Position numbers and translations under genes: made by a program
Notes under the pieces: model-generated
Databases searched by the model: none
What the model was told of the DNA's origin: nothing
What the model saw: only the letters and a program-made list of their open reading frames with translations
Shown: positions 26,629 to 35,523 of the stretch, piece by piece
Numbering within the stretch: position 1 is the stretch's first letter
Layout of the letters: every line of letters starts with the position of its first letter
Source of the DNA: Mitsuaria chitosanitabida ATCC BAA-476 = NBRC 102408
GTDB lineage: Bacteria > Pseudomonadota > Gammaproteobacteria > Burkholderiales > Burkholderiaceae_C
Assembly (NCBI RefSeq): GCF_001598255.1
Contig: NZ_BCYP01000008.1
Coordinates: 1-64,000, forward strand
Direction: 5' to 3'
Length of the DNA: 64,000 nt

Positions 26629-27405
26629 ATGAAGACCGAGATGAGTCTGGAACAAGCAGCGCGACTGGCGCTGCAATGCCTGGATCTGACCAGCCTGAAC
26701 GACGGCGACACCGCCGCCGACATCGAGGCGCTGTGCGCCCGTGCCGTCGGCGCGCCGGAGCGGGGCCATGTGGCCGCCGTGTGCGTGTGGCCGAAATTCG
26801 TGGCGCAGGCGCGCGCCGCGCTGCCGGCGGACATCCGCGTGGCGGCGGTCGCCAACTTCCCCGACGGCAGCCTGGATCTGCCGCGCGTGCTGGCCGAGAT
26901 CGAGACGATCGCGCAAGCCGGCGCGCAGGAGGTGGACGTGGTGCTGCCGTACCGCGCGCTGATCGCGGGCCAGTCCAGCGAGGTGGCCGAGTTCCTGGCC
27001 GAGGTGCGCCATGCGACGCGTCCGCTGACGCTGAAGGTGATCATCGAGTCGGGCGAGCTCGCCACGACCGAGCGCATCGCCGAGGCGACGCGTCTGGCCC
27101 TGATGGCCGGCGCGGATTTCGTCAAGACGAGCACCGGCAAGAGCCCGGTGTCGGCGACGCCGGCGGCGGCCAGGACCATGTTGCACGAGATCGCGGTGAG
27201 CGGTCTGGGCAACGCGGGCTTCAAGGCCTCGGGCGGGATCCGCTCGGTGGCGGATGCGCGCGGCTATCTGCAGCAGGCGGCCGCCGAACTGGGCGTGGAG
27301 GCGCTGACGGCCCGACGCATGCGCTTCGGCGCGAGCGGCCTGCTCAGCGACATCGAGGCCGTGCTGGCCGGCCAGGACAGCGCCGCGGTGAGCGCGGCGT
27401 ATTGA
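26629..27405 (+). CDS. deoC: Deoxyribose-phosphate aldolase
   Basis: 258 aa from ATG 26629, which has GGAG six bases upstream; an upstream in-frame start adds an Arg-rich non-family stretch. The Schiff-base lysine lies in FVKTSTGKSP; LDLTSLNDGDT, AAVCVWPKF, EVDVVLPYRALI and KVIIESGEL are family blocks. It splits 2-deoxyribose-5-phosphate to acetaldehyde and glyceraldehyde-3-phosphate, feeding nucleoside carbon into glycolysis. Confidence 0.94.
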   Translation: MKTEMSLEQAARLALQCLDLTSLNDGDTAADIEALCARAVGAPERGHVAAVCVWPKFVAQARAALPADIRVAAVANFPDGSLDLPRVLAEIETIAQAGAQEVDVVLPYRALIAGQSSEVAEFLAEVRHATRPLTLKVIIESGELATTERIAEATRLALMAGADFVKTSTGKSPVSATPAAARTMLHEIAVSGLGNAGFKASGGIRSVADARGYLQQAAAELGVEALTARRMRFGASGLLSDIEAVLAGQDSAAVSAAY

Positions 27406-27410
27406 ACGGA

Positions 27411-27433
27411 GAAGGGCGCCCAGGGCGCCCTTC
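27411..27433 (+). terminator. Strong hairpin between deoC and deoA
   Basis: gaagggcgcc and ggcgcccttc form a perfect 10-bp stem around a CAG loop, six bases after the deoC stop. There is no run of T after it, so it may attenuate or stabilise the mRNA rather than fully terminate before deoA. Confidence 0.6.
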
Positions 27434-27601
27434 ATCGCTCCGGAGGGACGGCGCGCGAGGCGCCGCCGGAGGGCCTGGGGCGAGCCGGGCAGCGGAGAAG
27501 CGCGATGGCCACGGCGATCGCGCGGGTAGGGACAACGACGACAGCGACGCGACGACGGCGGAGTCGCCGGTGTCGACAACGAGAACGACAAGCGGGACGA
27601 C

Positions 27602-28921
27602 ATGCTGGTTCAGGAAATCATCCGCGCGAAGCGCGAAGGCCAGGCGCTGGGCGTGGCGCAGATCGATCACTTCGTGCGCGGGCTGGTGGACGGCAGCTGG
27701 AGCGAGGGCCAGGTGGCCGCGCTGGGCATGGCGGTCTTCCTGCGCGGCATGGGCCGCGACGAGGCGGTGGCGCTGACGCGCGCGATGATGAACAGCGGCC
27801 GCGTGCTGAGCTGGCCGGACATGCCGGGCCCGGTGCTGGACAAGCATTCGAGCGGCGGCGTGGGCGACAAGATCAGCCTGATGCTGGCGCCGCTGGTGGC
27901 GGCCTGCGGCGGTTACGTGCCGATGATCGCGGGCCGCGGCCTGGGTCACACGGGCGGCACGGTCGACAAGCTCGAGGCGATTCCCGGCTACACGACGGCG
28001 CCGGACTTTGGCGACTTCGATCGCCTGGTGCGCTCGCTGGGCGTGGCGATCATCGGCCAGACCGCCGATCTGGCGCCGGCGGACCGCCGCTTCTATGCGA
28101 CGCGCGACGTCACCGCGACGGTCGAGAGCGTGCCGCTGATCACGGCGAGCATCCTGTCCAAGAAGCTGGCGGCGGGTCTGCAAGGCCTGGCCATGGACGT
28201 GAAGTGCGGCAACGGCGCCTTTGCCGCGACGCGCGAGTTCGGCGAGGAACTGGCGCGCAGCATCGTCGACGTGGCCACGGGCGCGGGGTTGCGCACGCGG
28301 GCGCTGATCACCGACATGAACCAGGTGCTGGGGCACGAGGTCGGCAATGCGCTGGAAGTGCGCGGCGCGATCGAGTACCTGACCGGCCGCAAGCCGCGTG
28401 AGTCGCGCACCCACGCGCTGACGCTGGCGCTGGGCGCGGAGATGCTGGTGCTGGGTGGCCTGGCGCCGGACACCGCGTCGGCGACGGTGAAGCTGCAAGC
28501 GGCGCTGGACAGCGGCGCGGCGGCGGAGCGTTTCGCGAAGATGGTGACCGCGCTGGGCGGTCCCGCGGATCTGCTGGAGAAGCCCGACGCCTACCTGGCC
28601 GCGGCGCCCGTGATCCGCGCGGTGCCGGCGCCACGCGCCGGTCGCCTGAGCGCGATGAAGACACGCGACGTGGGCCTGGTGATCGTCGAGTTGGGCGGTG
28701 GCCGCCGCCTGCCCGGCGACACCCTGGACATGCGCGTGGGCCTGAGCGAGGTGCGCCAGCTGGGCGATGTCCTCGCCGCGGGCGAGCCGCTGGCGATGGT
28801 GCACGCGGCCGATGAGGCCGCCGCGGACCGCGCGATCGCGCAGGTGCAGGCGGCGATGTCCATCGAGGATGCCGATGCTGCGTGGCGTGCGGCGCCGCTG
28901 GTGCTGGCGGAGCTCGGCTGA
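27602..28921 (+). CDS. deoA: Thymidine phosphorylase
   Basis: 439 aa. Contains the phosphate-binding KHSSGGVGDKISL, the family signature AGRGLGHTGGTVDKLEAIPG and the C-terminal pyrimidine-nucleoside phosphorylase domain. It converts thymidine or deoxyuridine to base and deoxyribose-1-phosphate. It is the last gene of the nucleoside operon, 196 bases after deoC with a hairpin between. No deoB (phosphopentomutase) is seen in the window, so deoxyribose-1-P must be isomerised by an enzyme encoded elsewhere. Confidence 0.95.
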   Translation: MLVQEIIRAKREGQALGVAQIDHFVRGLVDGSWSEGQVAALGMAVFLRGMGRDEAVALTRAMMNSGRVLSWPDMPGPVLDKHSSGGVGDKISLMLAPLVAACGGYVPMIAGRGLGHTGGTVDKLEAIPGYTTAPDFGDFDRLVRSLGVAIIGQTADLAPADRRFYATRDVTATVESVPLITASILSKKLAAGLQGLAMDVKCGNGAFAATREFGEELARSIVDVATGAGLRTRALITDMNQVLGHEVGNALEVRGAIEYLTGRKPRESRTHALTLALGAEMLVLGGLAPDTASATVKLQAALDSGAAAERFAKMVTALGGPADLLEKPDAYLAAAPVIRAVPAPRAGRLSAMKTRDVGLVIVELGGGRRLPGDTLDMRVGLSEVRQLGDVLAAGEPLAMVHAADEAAADRAIAQVQAAMSIEDADAAWRAAPLVLAELG

Positions 28922-29029
28922 GCAGATCGAGCGTGATGGAGACCGAGACGGCACGGGTGCTGCCCTCGCTGAACCCTCGCCATGGCGGCATCGACCGGAC
29001 GACGGTGATCCAGGCGGCGGTTCGAGAGA

Positions 29030-29233
29030 TCAGAAGCGCTTGCTCAGTCCTGCCTGTTGCAGCACTGCATTGGCGGTATGTCGGGATCTGATTCGGTGAT
29101 CCACCGGGAATCGGATCTGGCTGGAAGGTGAGAACCAGATGTCGTGATCGCCCTTGCCGTGGCGGACGAACTCGCATCCCGCCGCGCGAAGAATCCGAAC
29201 CAGCTCCGGCGTGAAGCTGGCCACCATGGCCAT
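29030..29233 (-). CDS. HicA-like mRNA interferase toxin
   Basis: 67 aa. The HicA dsRBD-like pattern is visible: TPELVRILRAAGCEFVRHGK, then GDHDIWFSP with the expected catalytic His, FPVDHRI and the C-terminal VLQQAGL. Its start overlaps the antitoxin stop by one base (TGATG). HicA proteins cleave mRNAs when free of HicB. Here the antitoxin comes first, the less common order. Confidence 0.8.
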   Translation of the reverse strand: MAMVASFTPELVRILRAAGCEFVRHGKGDHDIWFSPSSQIRFPVDHRIRSRHTANAVLQQAGLSKRF

Positions 29234-29511
29234 CAGGAGGTGTGGATCGGGGTGATGCTCACGCGGCGCGCGAGCAGCTCCATGGCCAGCTCGGGCCCGG
29301 CGGGAAGACAGCCGTTGGCCTCGAGCAGCTCGGGCACGAGCACGCTCAGCTTGGACTCCAGCGCTTCCAGCGTGTCGGCCTCGGTCGCGAGACCCGGCAC
29401 ATCGTGCGACGTGGCGACCCAGACAGCAGCTTCCGGGTCCCACTCGGCGTGGATGAGCAGGGGGCGGTTCATTCGGGGATCGTACGCCACCATGATCTGG
29501 ATCGATTGCAT
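29233..29511 (-). CDS. HicB-like antitoxin (DUF1902)
   Basis: 92 aa from ATG 29511, chosen because AAGGAG lies eight bases upstream; GTG 29520 is too close to that site. The core LLIHAEWDPEAAVWVATSHD and VPGLATEADTLEALESKL is the DUF1902/HicB partial RNase H-like fold. There is no obvious C-terminal HTH or ribbon-helix-helix domain, so DNA-binding autoregulation may be missing. It is immediately upstream of, and overlapping with, the HicA-like gene; together they form a type II toxin-antitoxin pair. Confidence 0.8.
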   Translation of the reverse strand: MQSIQIMVAYDPRMNRPLLIHAEWDPEAAVWVATSHDVPGLATEADTLEALESKLSVLVPELLEANGCLPAGPELAMELLARRVSITPIHTS

Positions 29512-29734
29512 GCGGGTCACTCCTTGGACGGGCTCGACAAGGGCGCACTCCGCGGATGACGCGGAGCAATGAAGCCTGAATCCTAGGAACGCGGCCGCGG
29601 GTCGTCATTGACCTCGATTTGTCTCGTCAACGGAGCCGGCCGACATGTCTCTCCGGCCTCAAGTCGGCATGCCATGCAGATCCAGGTGGTGCAGGTCCTC
29701 GCAGGCGAGGGATCCTTCTGCTCGGCGACGACCC

Positions 29735-32032
29735 TCACACCTCCGCCAGCACATACCGCGACTTCCCCGACTGCTTGGCCTGGTACATGGCCGCGTCGGC
29801 GCGCTGGAGGAGGGCGTCGCAGTCGCCGGGCTCGTCGCCGGAGCGCGAGGTCACCGTCGCGCCGCCGATGCTCGCGGAGATCGACACCCGCAGCTCGCCC
29901 AACTGGAAGGTCTGCGCCAGCGCGTGCACCAGCTTGGCCGCGACCTTGGCCGATCCGCGGGGCCCGGGCTGCACCAGCGCGATCGCGAACTCGTCGCCGC
30001 CCAGGCGCGCGACCAGGTCCCCGGCCCGCACCGCCGCCAGCAGTCGCAACGAGGTCTGCTGGAGCAGCTCGTCGCCCACGCGGTGACCGTGCGTGTCGTT
30101 GACCTCCTTGAAGCCGTCCAGATCGACGTAGAGCACCGCCAGGCTGTTGCCGTTGCGGTGGGCCAGCGCCAGGTGCTGCTGCACCATCTGGCGGAACAGC
30201 GCCCGGTTGGCCAGCCCGGTCAGCGCGTCGTGGTTCGCCTCGTGCTGGGCCCGGTCCAGCAACTGGGCCGCATGCGCCAGCGCGCGACCCACGCGGTCCA
30301 CCTCGATCACGCCCAGCGGGGGGACCTGCACCGGCACCCCCGTGCCCAGCGCGAGCGCGGGCTCGGTCAGCGCCTGCACCGCCCCCGCGATGCGGCCGCC
30401 GATGCGCCACGCCAGCAGCAGGCTGCCCGCCACGGTCACCGCGAAGCCCGCCAGCAGCCAGGCCAAGGCCGTCGTCGGCGGCGCGTTCAACGTCGCCAAC
30501 GGCGCGTTGATGGAGACCGACCAGCCCGAGGTGCCGGATCGGACATAGACGGATCGCACCGGGACGCCGTCCAGGCTCATCGTGTCGATCAGACCTTCGC
30601 GCTGGGTGTACATCTGGCGGACCAACTCATCGGGACCTGGGCCGCCGACGAAGCGCTCCGGCGACCGGCTGCGCGCCATGACGAGCCCGTGGCGGTCGTA
30701 CACCGTGGCGATCCAGTCGGGGCTCAACTGCTGGATCGCGAGCAGGTCCTTCAATCGATCGGCGGAGAGCCGCGCACGCAGCCGCGTCGCGCCGAACAGG
30801 GCCTGTTTCTCCGTCGGCAAGGGGATGGCGATGTCGAGCAGCGCATCGTTCCCCGCGTCCTTGGGCAGGAGGGCCACCCCCGCGCTCCCGGATGCCGTCG
30901 GTGCCACCGCGGAGGCCAGCTGCAGCGCGCCGACCGATGCGCTCCGCTCCGGTCCGCCTGTCATCCAGGGACGCCGGGTGTCCATCACGACGCGGCCGTC
31001 GTCGTCCTCGAGCAGCAGCGCGTTGGCGTGCAGCGCCGGCAGCGCGTCCTGCGCCTCCAGGTAGAACGCGCCGAGACTGTCTCCCCGCAGCAGCGTCGAT
31101 CCGGCCAGCACGCGCAGTCCTGACTCGATGCCGCCCAGGTCCTTGTCCAGTGCCGCGGCGATCGCGCGGGCGGCGTTCTGCTGGTCGTTGGCCTTGAGGT
31201 CCCGCAGACGCTGGAAGTCCAGCACGACCAGCGCCAAGGTCAGCAGCGCCGAGGGGAGCACGGCCGCGACGACCAGGAAGACCAGGCGCGAGCGGATCGT
31301 CGGCGGCATCGCCTCGTAGATCGAGCTGAGCAGCGTGGTGAGCAGGAAGAGCGAGGCCAGTCCGGCGATGACGAAGGCGAGCCAGGCGCCGCCGATGCCG
31401 CCTTCCAGCGCGCCGCAGAGGCTGTCGGCGGAGAAGTCGGCCGCGGCCATGCCGGTGTAGTGCATGCCCACGATGGCCGCGCCCATCACCAGCGCGCTGA
31501 CCGCCTTCTTGCCGGGGCCCGTGAGGATGGTCTCGTGGCGCAGCTGGAAGCAGATCCGCAGCGCGGCGGTCGAGGCCGCCACCGCCAGCGCGATGGAGAG
31601 CAGGAACAGCCCCGGCTGATAGCGGATGCCGGGTCGCATCTGCATCGCGTGCATCCCCAGGTAATGCATGCAGGCGATGCCCAGGCCTATCAGCGTGCCG
31701 GCGGTCAGCAGACGCCGCGTGCCCAGATGCGGCCCGCTGATCGTGTGCAGCGCCAGCGCCGAGGACAGCGCCGCGGCGATCCAGGAGACGAGCGTGACCG
31801 CCGGGTCGTAGGCCAGCGCGATGGGCAGCGAGAACGCCAGCATGCCCACGAAGTGCATGGCCCAGATCCCCGTGCCCATCGCCATCGCGCCGCAGGCCAG
31901 CCAGAAGATGGATCGTGCGCGCGAACCCGCGGCGGAGGCGACGCGCGTGGCCATGTCCAGCGCCACGAAGGAGGCGATCACCGCGGTCACGATGGACAGC
32001 GCGACCAACTGCGCGTCGTAGGCGCCGGTCAT
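29735..32032 (-). CDS. MHYT-domain diguanylate cyclase
   Basis: 765 aa from ATG 32032. The N-terminus is an integral-membrane MHYT sensor with three signature repeats: WAMHFVGMLAF, ACMHYLGMHAM and GMHYTGMAAA. These domains have been proposed to bind copper and sense oxygen, CO or NO. A periplasmic-type sensory segment (about residues 290-510) flanked by membrane helices follows. The C-terminal GGDEF domain has an intact RLGGDEFAIAL active site and an RAGD inhibitory site five residues before it, so it should synthesise c-di-GMP with product feedback. No EAL domain is present. Confidence 0.92.
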   Translation of the reverse strand: MTGAYDAQLVALSIVTAVIASFVALDMATRVASAAGSRARSIFWLACGAMAMGTGIWAMHFVGMLAFSLPIALAYDPAVTLVSWIAAALSSALALHTISGPHLGTRRLLTAGTLIGLGIACMHYLGMHAMQMRPGIRYQPGLFLLSIALAVAASTAALRICFQLRHETILTGPGKKAVSALVMGAAIVGMHYTGMAAADFSADSLCGALEGGIGGAWLAFVIAGLASLFLLTTLLSSIYEAMPPTIRSRLVFLVVAAVLPSALLTLALVVLDFQRLRDLKANDQQNAARAIAAALDKDLGGIESGLRVLAGSTLLRGDSLGAFYLEAQDALPALHANALLLEDDDGRVVMDTRRPWMTGGPERSASVGALQLASAVAPTASGSAGVALLPKDAGNDALLDIAIPLPTEKQALFGATRLRARLSADRLKDLLAIQQLSPDWIATVYDRHGLVMARSRSPERFVGGPGPDELVRQMYTQREGLIDTMSLDGVPVRSVYVRSGTSGWSVSINAPLATLNAPPTTALAWLLAGFAVTVAGSLLLAWRIGGRIAGAVQALTEPALALGTGVPVQVPPLGVIEVDRVGRALAHAAQLLDRAQHEANHDALTGLANRALFRQMVQQHLALAHRNGNSLAVLYVDLDGFKEVNDTHGHRVGDELLQQTSLRLLAAVRAGDLVARLGGDEFAIALVQPGPRGSAKVAAKLVHALAQTFQLGELRVSISASIGGATVTSRSGDEPGDCDALLQRADAAMYQAKQSGKSRYVLAEV

Positions 32033-32345
32033 GGGCTCACCGCCGGGACGGGCCGCGGGAGCGGCCGGGGAGTCGGTCCATCGCTGATTCCTCCGCTGGA
32101 GGCGGCCCGGCGTGGCGCGGCCCTGAGGGGCCGTCTCGTGCGGTGCGCCAAGAGGTGGCGGCATCGCCGGGAACGCTGCGGTGATGGTAGCCACGATGGC
32201 GTTGGCCCGCCACAACGCGGGTGCTGTCCACCTCGACCTTTGACTGGACACGGTTCCCCGATCCGCAGCCGAACCATGTCTGTACCCGGATTCGGCCTCA
32301 GACCGCGCGGCATGCGGCCGGAGAGGGCGCGGCGGCCCTAGAGAG
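32033..32345. other. Intergenic stretch, nothing recognised
   Basis: GC-rich spacer between the cyclase start and the end of the acetyltransferase gene. No coding frame with family resemblance, no T-tract terminator and no clear promoter was seen. Confidence 0.4.
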
Positions 32346-33008
32346 TTACGCGAGCGACGCGGCCGTGACCTCCGCGCCGACGGTCCATCCCAGCGCCGAG
32401 TACAGCGCCCGGCCGTCCTCCGTCGCGACGAGCACGCCCAGCGACGCGCCGCGGTTCCAGCAGGCCCTGGCGAGCAGCGACATCAGGACCGAGCCGTAGC
32501 CCTTGCGGCGATGGTCGGGTTCGGTGACGACCTGATCGAAGATGGCGGCCGAGCCGGCGAGGGCGGCCTGGGCCCGCGCGGCGGGCTCGCCGTTCGGGGC
32601 GAGCAGGGTGGCGGTCATCACGTCGCCCTGCCGTTCGAACTCGACGGGCGGCGCGTCGAGGACGACGCGCGCCTCGGCGAGCGAGGTGTGCATCAGGTAC
32701 TCGCGTGGATGCAGCGCCCAAGTCGCGGGCAGCAGCGGCCGGACGAGCTCCGGCGCGCCGACCACCTTCAGCCAAGTGCCTGGCTCGCAGGGACCTTGGA
32801 CGACGGCGCGGATCGCCTCGGCGTCCAGCGCGGGAAACACGTGGCGGACGACATGACCCGGCAGCCCCACCGGAATCGTCAGATGAGTCCCGTGGTCGAC
32901 CGCCGGCGGCGCGCCGCGCGACACCACCCAACCCTGGACCCAGGCCTGGGCGATGCGGGCGGGTGTCCAGACGATGTCAGGCTCGTGGGGGACGGCGGAC
33001 TGGGGCAC
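32346..33008 (-). CDS. GNAT family N-acetyltransferase
   Basis: 220 aa. The C-terminal half is a GNAT acetyl-CoA domain: VVTEPDHRRKGYGSVLMSLLA contains the V-x-x-x-x-R-x-x-G-x-G/A motif A, and the end has ALYSALGWTV, motif B-like. The N-terminal half is a second, degenerate GNAT-like repeat of unknown specificity. Cytoplasmic. Neighbours give no clue to the substrate. Confidence 0.82.
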   Translation of the reverse strand: MPQSAVPHEPDIVWTPARIAQAWVQGWVVSRGAPPAVDHGTHLTIPVGLPGHVVRHVFPALDAEAIRAVVQGPCEPGTWLKVVGAPELVRPLLPATWALHPREYLMHTSLAEARVVLDAPPVEFERQGDVMTATLLAPNGEPAARAQAALAGSAAIFDQVVTEPDHRRKGYGSVLMSLLARACWNRGASLGVLVATEDGRALYSALGWTVGAEVTAASLA

Positions 33009-33157
33009 GGTGCAGATCTCCGATCGGGATTCCCGGGCGGTCGAGTATGTCCGTCCGATCCCGGGATGCCGGACGCCATGCGCGTCCCTCTGCGGACGGG
33101 TCGCCGCGGATCAGCGCGGCGGAATGGCCACGAGGTGGCGCGCCGGCGTCGCCGCGC

Positions 33158-33643
33158 TCATGGGCGCTGGAAGCCGTTCTCCACCCACTTCGCCGCGTTG
33201 GCCTCGTTGAACTTGAAGTTCGCTGGCACGCGGACCTGCGCGACCTGCTCGCCTTGGGCGTCGCGGGCGGTCATGGTGGCGTAGGGGTTGTCCTCGTCCG
33301 GGACGATGTCCAGCAGGATCTCCAGGCGGCCGTCGGGCGTGTCCAGCTTCAAGGACTTGTGCAGCTGCGCATGCAGTTGCTGCTCATGACGGCGAAGGAC
33401 CTCGGAGGCGGTCTTCACCAGCGTGTTGAAGGCGGCGGTGTCCAGCGGCTTGGGGTTCTTCTTGTCGCGGCCCATGGTCCAGGGGCCCACGAGGGCCGGC
33501 TCGGCCTCGCCGTGCAGGGTCATGGCCACGGCCCAACCCTCGTCGTCCTCGTTCTTGATGACCTGCGCGGTCCAGCGTTCGTCGCGCCACAGGCGCGGCT
33601 CCTGAATGATGGTGACTTCGTCGTCCGGGAAATTCGTGCTCAT
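33158..33643 (-). CDS. Conserved hypothetical protein
   Basis: 161 aa, soluble, starting MSTNFPDDEVTIIQEPRLW. The sequence alternates short beta-like stretches with a DEDNPYATMTARD turn and ends WVENGFQRP. No catalytic motif, signal peptide or membrane segment is visible. High-GC codon use and an uninterrupted frame support a real core-genome gene. Function unknown. Confidence 0.75.
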   Translation of the reverse strand: MSTNFPDDEVTIIQEPRLWRDERWTAQVIKNEDDEGWAVAMTLHGEAEPALVGPWTMGRDKKNPKPLDTAAFNTLVKTASEVLRRHEQQLHAQLHKSLKLDTPDGRLEILLDIVPDEDNPYATMTARDAQGEQVAQVRVPANFKFNEANAAKWVENGFQRP

Positions 33644-33664
33644 CCGGTCGAAGGTATCACGGCC

Positions 33665-33801
33665 TCAGTCCTTCTCGCGGCAGGAGGCGCCGTAGGCCTC
33701 GCGGTACGGGCGATCGAAGCAGGCCGCGATGCCCTTCAGCACCTGATGGTTCGTCGCGTTGCCGGTCGATTTCTCCGTGGAGCGCCCGCTGGCCCACGCA
33801 A
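33665..33801 (-). pseudogene. Possible 3' gene remnant without a start codon
   Basis: A 45-codon open frame between stops ends in YREAYGASCREKD with two Cys (IAACFDRPY upstream). It contains no ATG or credible alternative start, and the sequence upstream is closed by a stop. It could be the tail of a truncated Cys-containing protein gene. Low support; no family recognised. Confidence 0.3.
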
Positions 33802-33900
33802 GTCAGTCACTTTAGGCCGTTGCGGCCAGACATCTGCTTCCCCCACGATCGGTGACCTCGATCGGGTCGGTCTTCCCGGGGACGCCGTGGTCGATGGCGG

Positions 33901-33924
33901 GTATGCGCCCATCGGTGCGCATAC
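33901..33924. promoter_or_regulatory. Inverted repeat GTATGCGC-N8-GCGCATAC before the permease gene
   Basis: A perfect 8-bp inverted repeat separated by eight bases lies 67 bases upstream of the amino-acid permease start. It could be an operator for a dimeric regulator or the stem of a leader hairpin. No regulator gene lies beside it. Confidence 0.45.
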
Positions 33925-33990
33925 AGTGTGGGGTTCCGCGATCGGACGGGCGCCTGGCGCTCGGCGGTCGCGGCTTGCAGGAGAAGTAGT

Positions 33991-35391
33991 TTGAGTCTGT
34001 TCCGTACCAAGAATCTCGATGAGCTGCTGGCCCATGCCAGCGCCCCCGGTCATGGCCTGAAGAAGGTGCTCGGTCCCCTGGACCTCGTGCTCATCGGCAT
34101 CGGCGCCATCGTCGGCACCGGCATCTTCGTGCTCACCGGCACCGGCGCGCTGACCGCCGGCCCCGCGCTCACGATCTCGTTCGTCATCGCCGCGCTGGCC
34201 TGCGCCTTCGCCGCGCTCTGCTACGCGGAATTCGCCAGCTCCATCCCGGTGGCCGGCTCCGTCTACACCTACAGCTACGCCACCCTGGGCGAGCTCGTCG
34301 CCTGGATCATCGGCTGGGACCTGATGCTCGAGTACGGCCTGGCCGTCTCCGCCGTCGCGGTCGGCTGGTCCGGCTACTTCCAGTCGCTGCTGTCCGGCCT
34401 CGGCGTCACGCTGCCCACGGTGCTCACCGCCGCCCCGGGCGCCCAGCCCGGCGTGCAGACCTGGTTCAACCTCCCGGCCTTCGCCATCGTCATCGTCCTG
34501 ACCTGGCTGCTCTCGCTGGGCATGCGCGAGTCCAGCCGCCTGAACAACATCATGGTGGCCGTGAAGATCGGCGTCGTGCTGCTCTTCATCATCGTCGGTG
34601 CCCGCCACGTCAGGCCCGAGAACTGGCAGCCCTTCGCGCCCTTCGGCATGAACGGCGTGCTCAGCGCCGCCGCCCTGGTGTTCTTCGCCTTCATCGGCTT
34701 CGACGCGGTGTCCTCCGCCGCCGAGGAAGTGAAGCGCCCCGACCGCGACCTGCCCATCGGCATCATCGGTTCGCTGCTGGTGTGCGCCGCGCTCTACGTC
34801 GTGGTGTCGCTGATCATGACCGGCATCGTCCCGTTCAAGGACTTCGCCGGCGTCGACCATCCGGTCTCGCTGGCGCTGCAGCGGGCCAACGAGCTCTGGG
34901 TCGCGGGCTTCGTCGACCTGGGGGCCATCGTCGGCATGACGACGGTGATCCTGGTGATGGCCTACGGCCAGACCCGCATCATCTACGCGATGTCGCGCGA
35001 CGGCCTGCTGCCGCGCCGGCTGTCCGAGCTGCATCCGCGCCACGGCACGCCGTATGTCGCGACCTGGCTGGTGGGCGTCGTCTTCGGCCTGATCGCGGCC
35101 CTGGTGCCGCTGAACGTGCTGGCCGAGCTGATCAACATCGGCACGCTGGCCGCCTTCTGCCTGATCGCGATCGCCGTGATCGTGCTGCGCCGCACGCGCC
35201 CGGACCTGCCGCGCGCCTTCCGCTGCCCGGCCGTCCCCGTGGTGCCGCTGCTGGCGGTGGCCCTGTGCGTCACGCTGATGAGCTTCCTGCAGGCCACGAC
35301 CTGGATCGCCTTCGCGGTCTGGGTGGGGCTGGGACTGATCGTCTACTTCGGCTACGCCCGCCAGCGCTCGCTGCTGCATCGCGGCAGCTGA
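33991..35391 (+). CDS. APC-superfamily amino acid permease (YfnA/CAT-like)
   Basis: 466 aa if started at TTG 33991, which has AGGAGAAG five bases upstream and gives SLFRTKNLDELLAHASAPGH, the usual N-terminus of this family; an upstream GTG at 33928 adds residues that do not fit. Twelve or so membrane segments are predicted, with the substrate-binding unwound helix IGIGAIVGTGIFVLTG in TM1 and FFAFIGFDAVSSAAEE in TM6. It is a cation-coupled importer or exchanger for amino acids; the exact substrate cannot be told. Confidence 0.92.
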   Translation: MSLFRTKNLDELLAHASAPGHGLKKVLGPLDLVLIGIGAIVGTGIFVLTGTGALTAGPALTISFVIAALACAFAALCYAEFASSIPVAGSVYTYSYATLGELVAWIIGWDLMLEYGLAVSAVAVGWSGYFQSLLSGLGVTLPTVLTAAPGAQPGVQTWFNLPAFAIVIVLTWLLSLGMRESSRLNNIMVAVKIGVVLLFIIVGARHVRPENWQPFAPFGMNGVLSAAALVFFAFIGFDAVSSAAEEVKRPDRDLPIGIIGSLLVCAALYVVVSLIMTGIVPFKDFAGVDHPVSLALQRANELWVAGFVDLGAIVGMTTVILVMAYGQTRIIYAMSRDGLLPRRLSELHPRHGTPYVATWLVGVVFGLIAALVPLNVLAELINIGTLAAFCLIAIAVIVLRRTRPDLPRAFRCPAVPVVPLLAVALCVTLMSFLQATTWIAFAVWVGLGLIVYFGYARQRSLLHRGS

Positions 35392-35404
35392 GTCGCGCAG
35401 CCCG

Positions 35405-35487
35405 GACCGCGCGCGGATCGTCGCGCGGTCTGTCGCACTGACCGGGTCGCGAGGGAACCGGCGCCGGCGGCGAGCGCGCCGCCGGCG
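35405..35487. terminator. GC-rich hairpins between convergent genes
   Basis: Two strong inverted repeats follow the permease: gaccgcgcg/cgcgcggtc (35405-35430) and an 11-bp perfect stem CGCCGGCGGCG/CGCCGCCGGCG around AGCG (35462-35487). Neither has a T-run, but the location between converging genes fits a bidirectional transcription end. Confidence 0.5.
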
Positions 35488-35523
35488 GGGTGGGGCCGAT
35501 CACCGCGGATCAGGCCCCGGCCT

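Noticed and set aside
33736-35379. Long minus-strand frame opposite the amino acid permease
   Set aside because: Its composition is His/Gln/Asp/Arg-rich, typical of an antisense shadow of a high-GC membrane-protein gene; the plus-strand permease has clear motifs.
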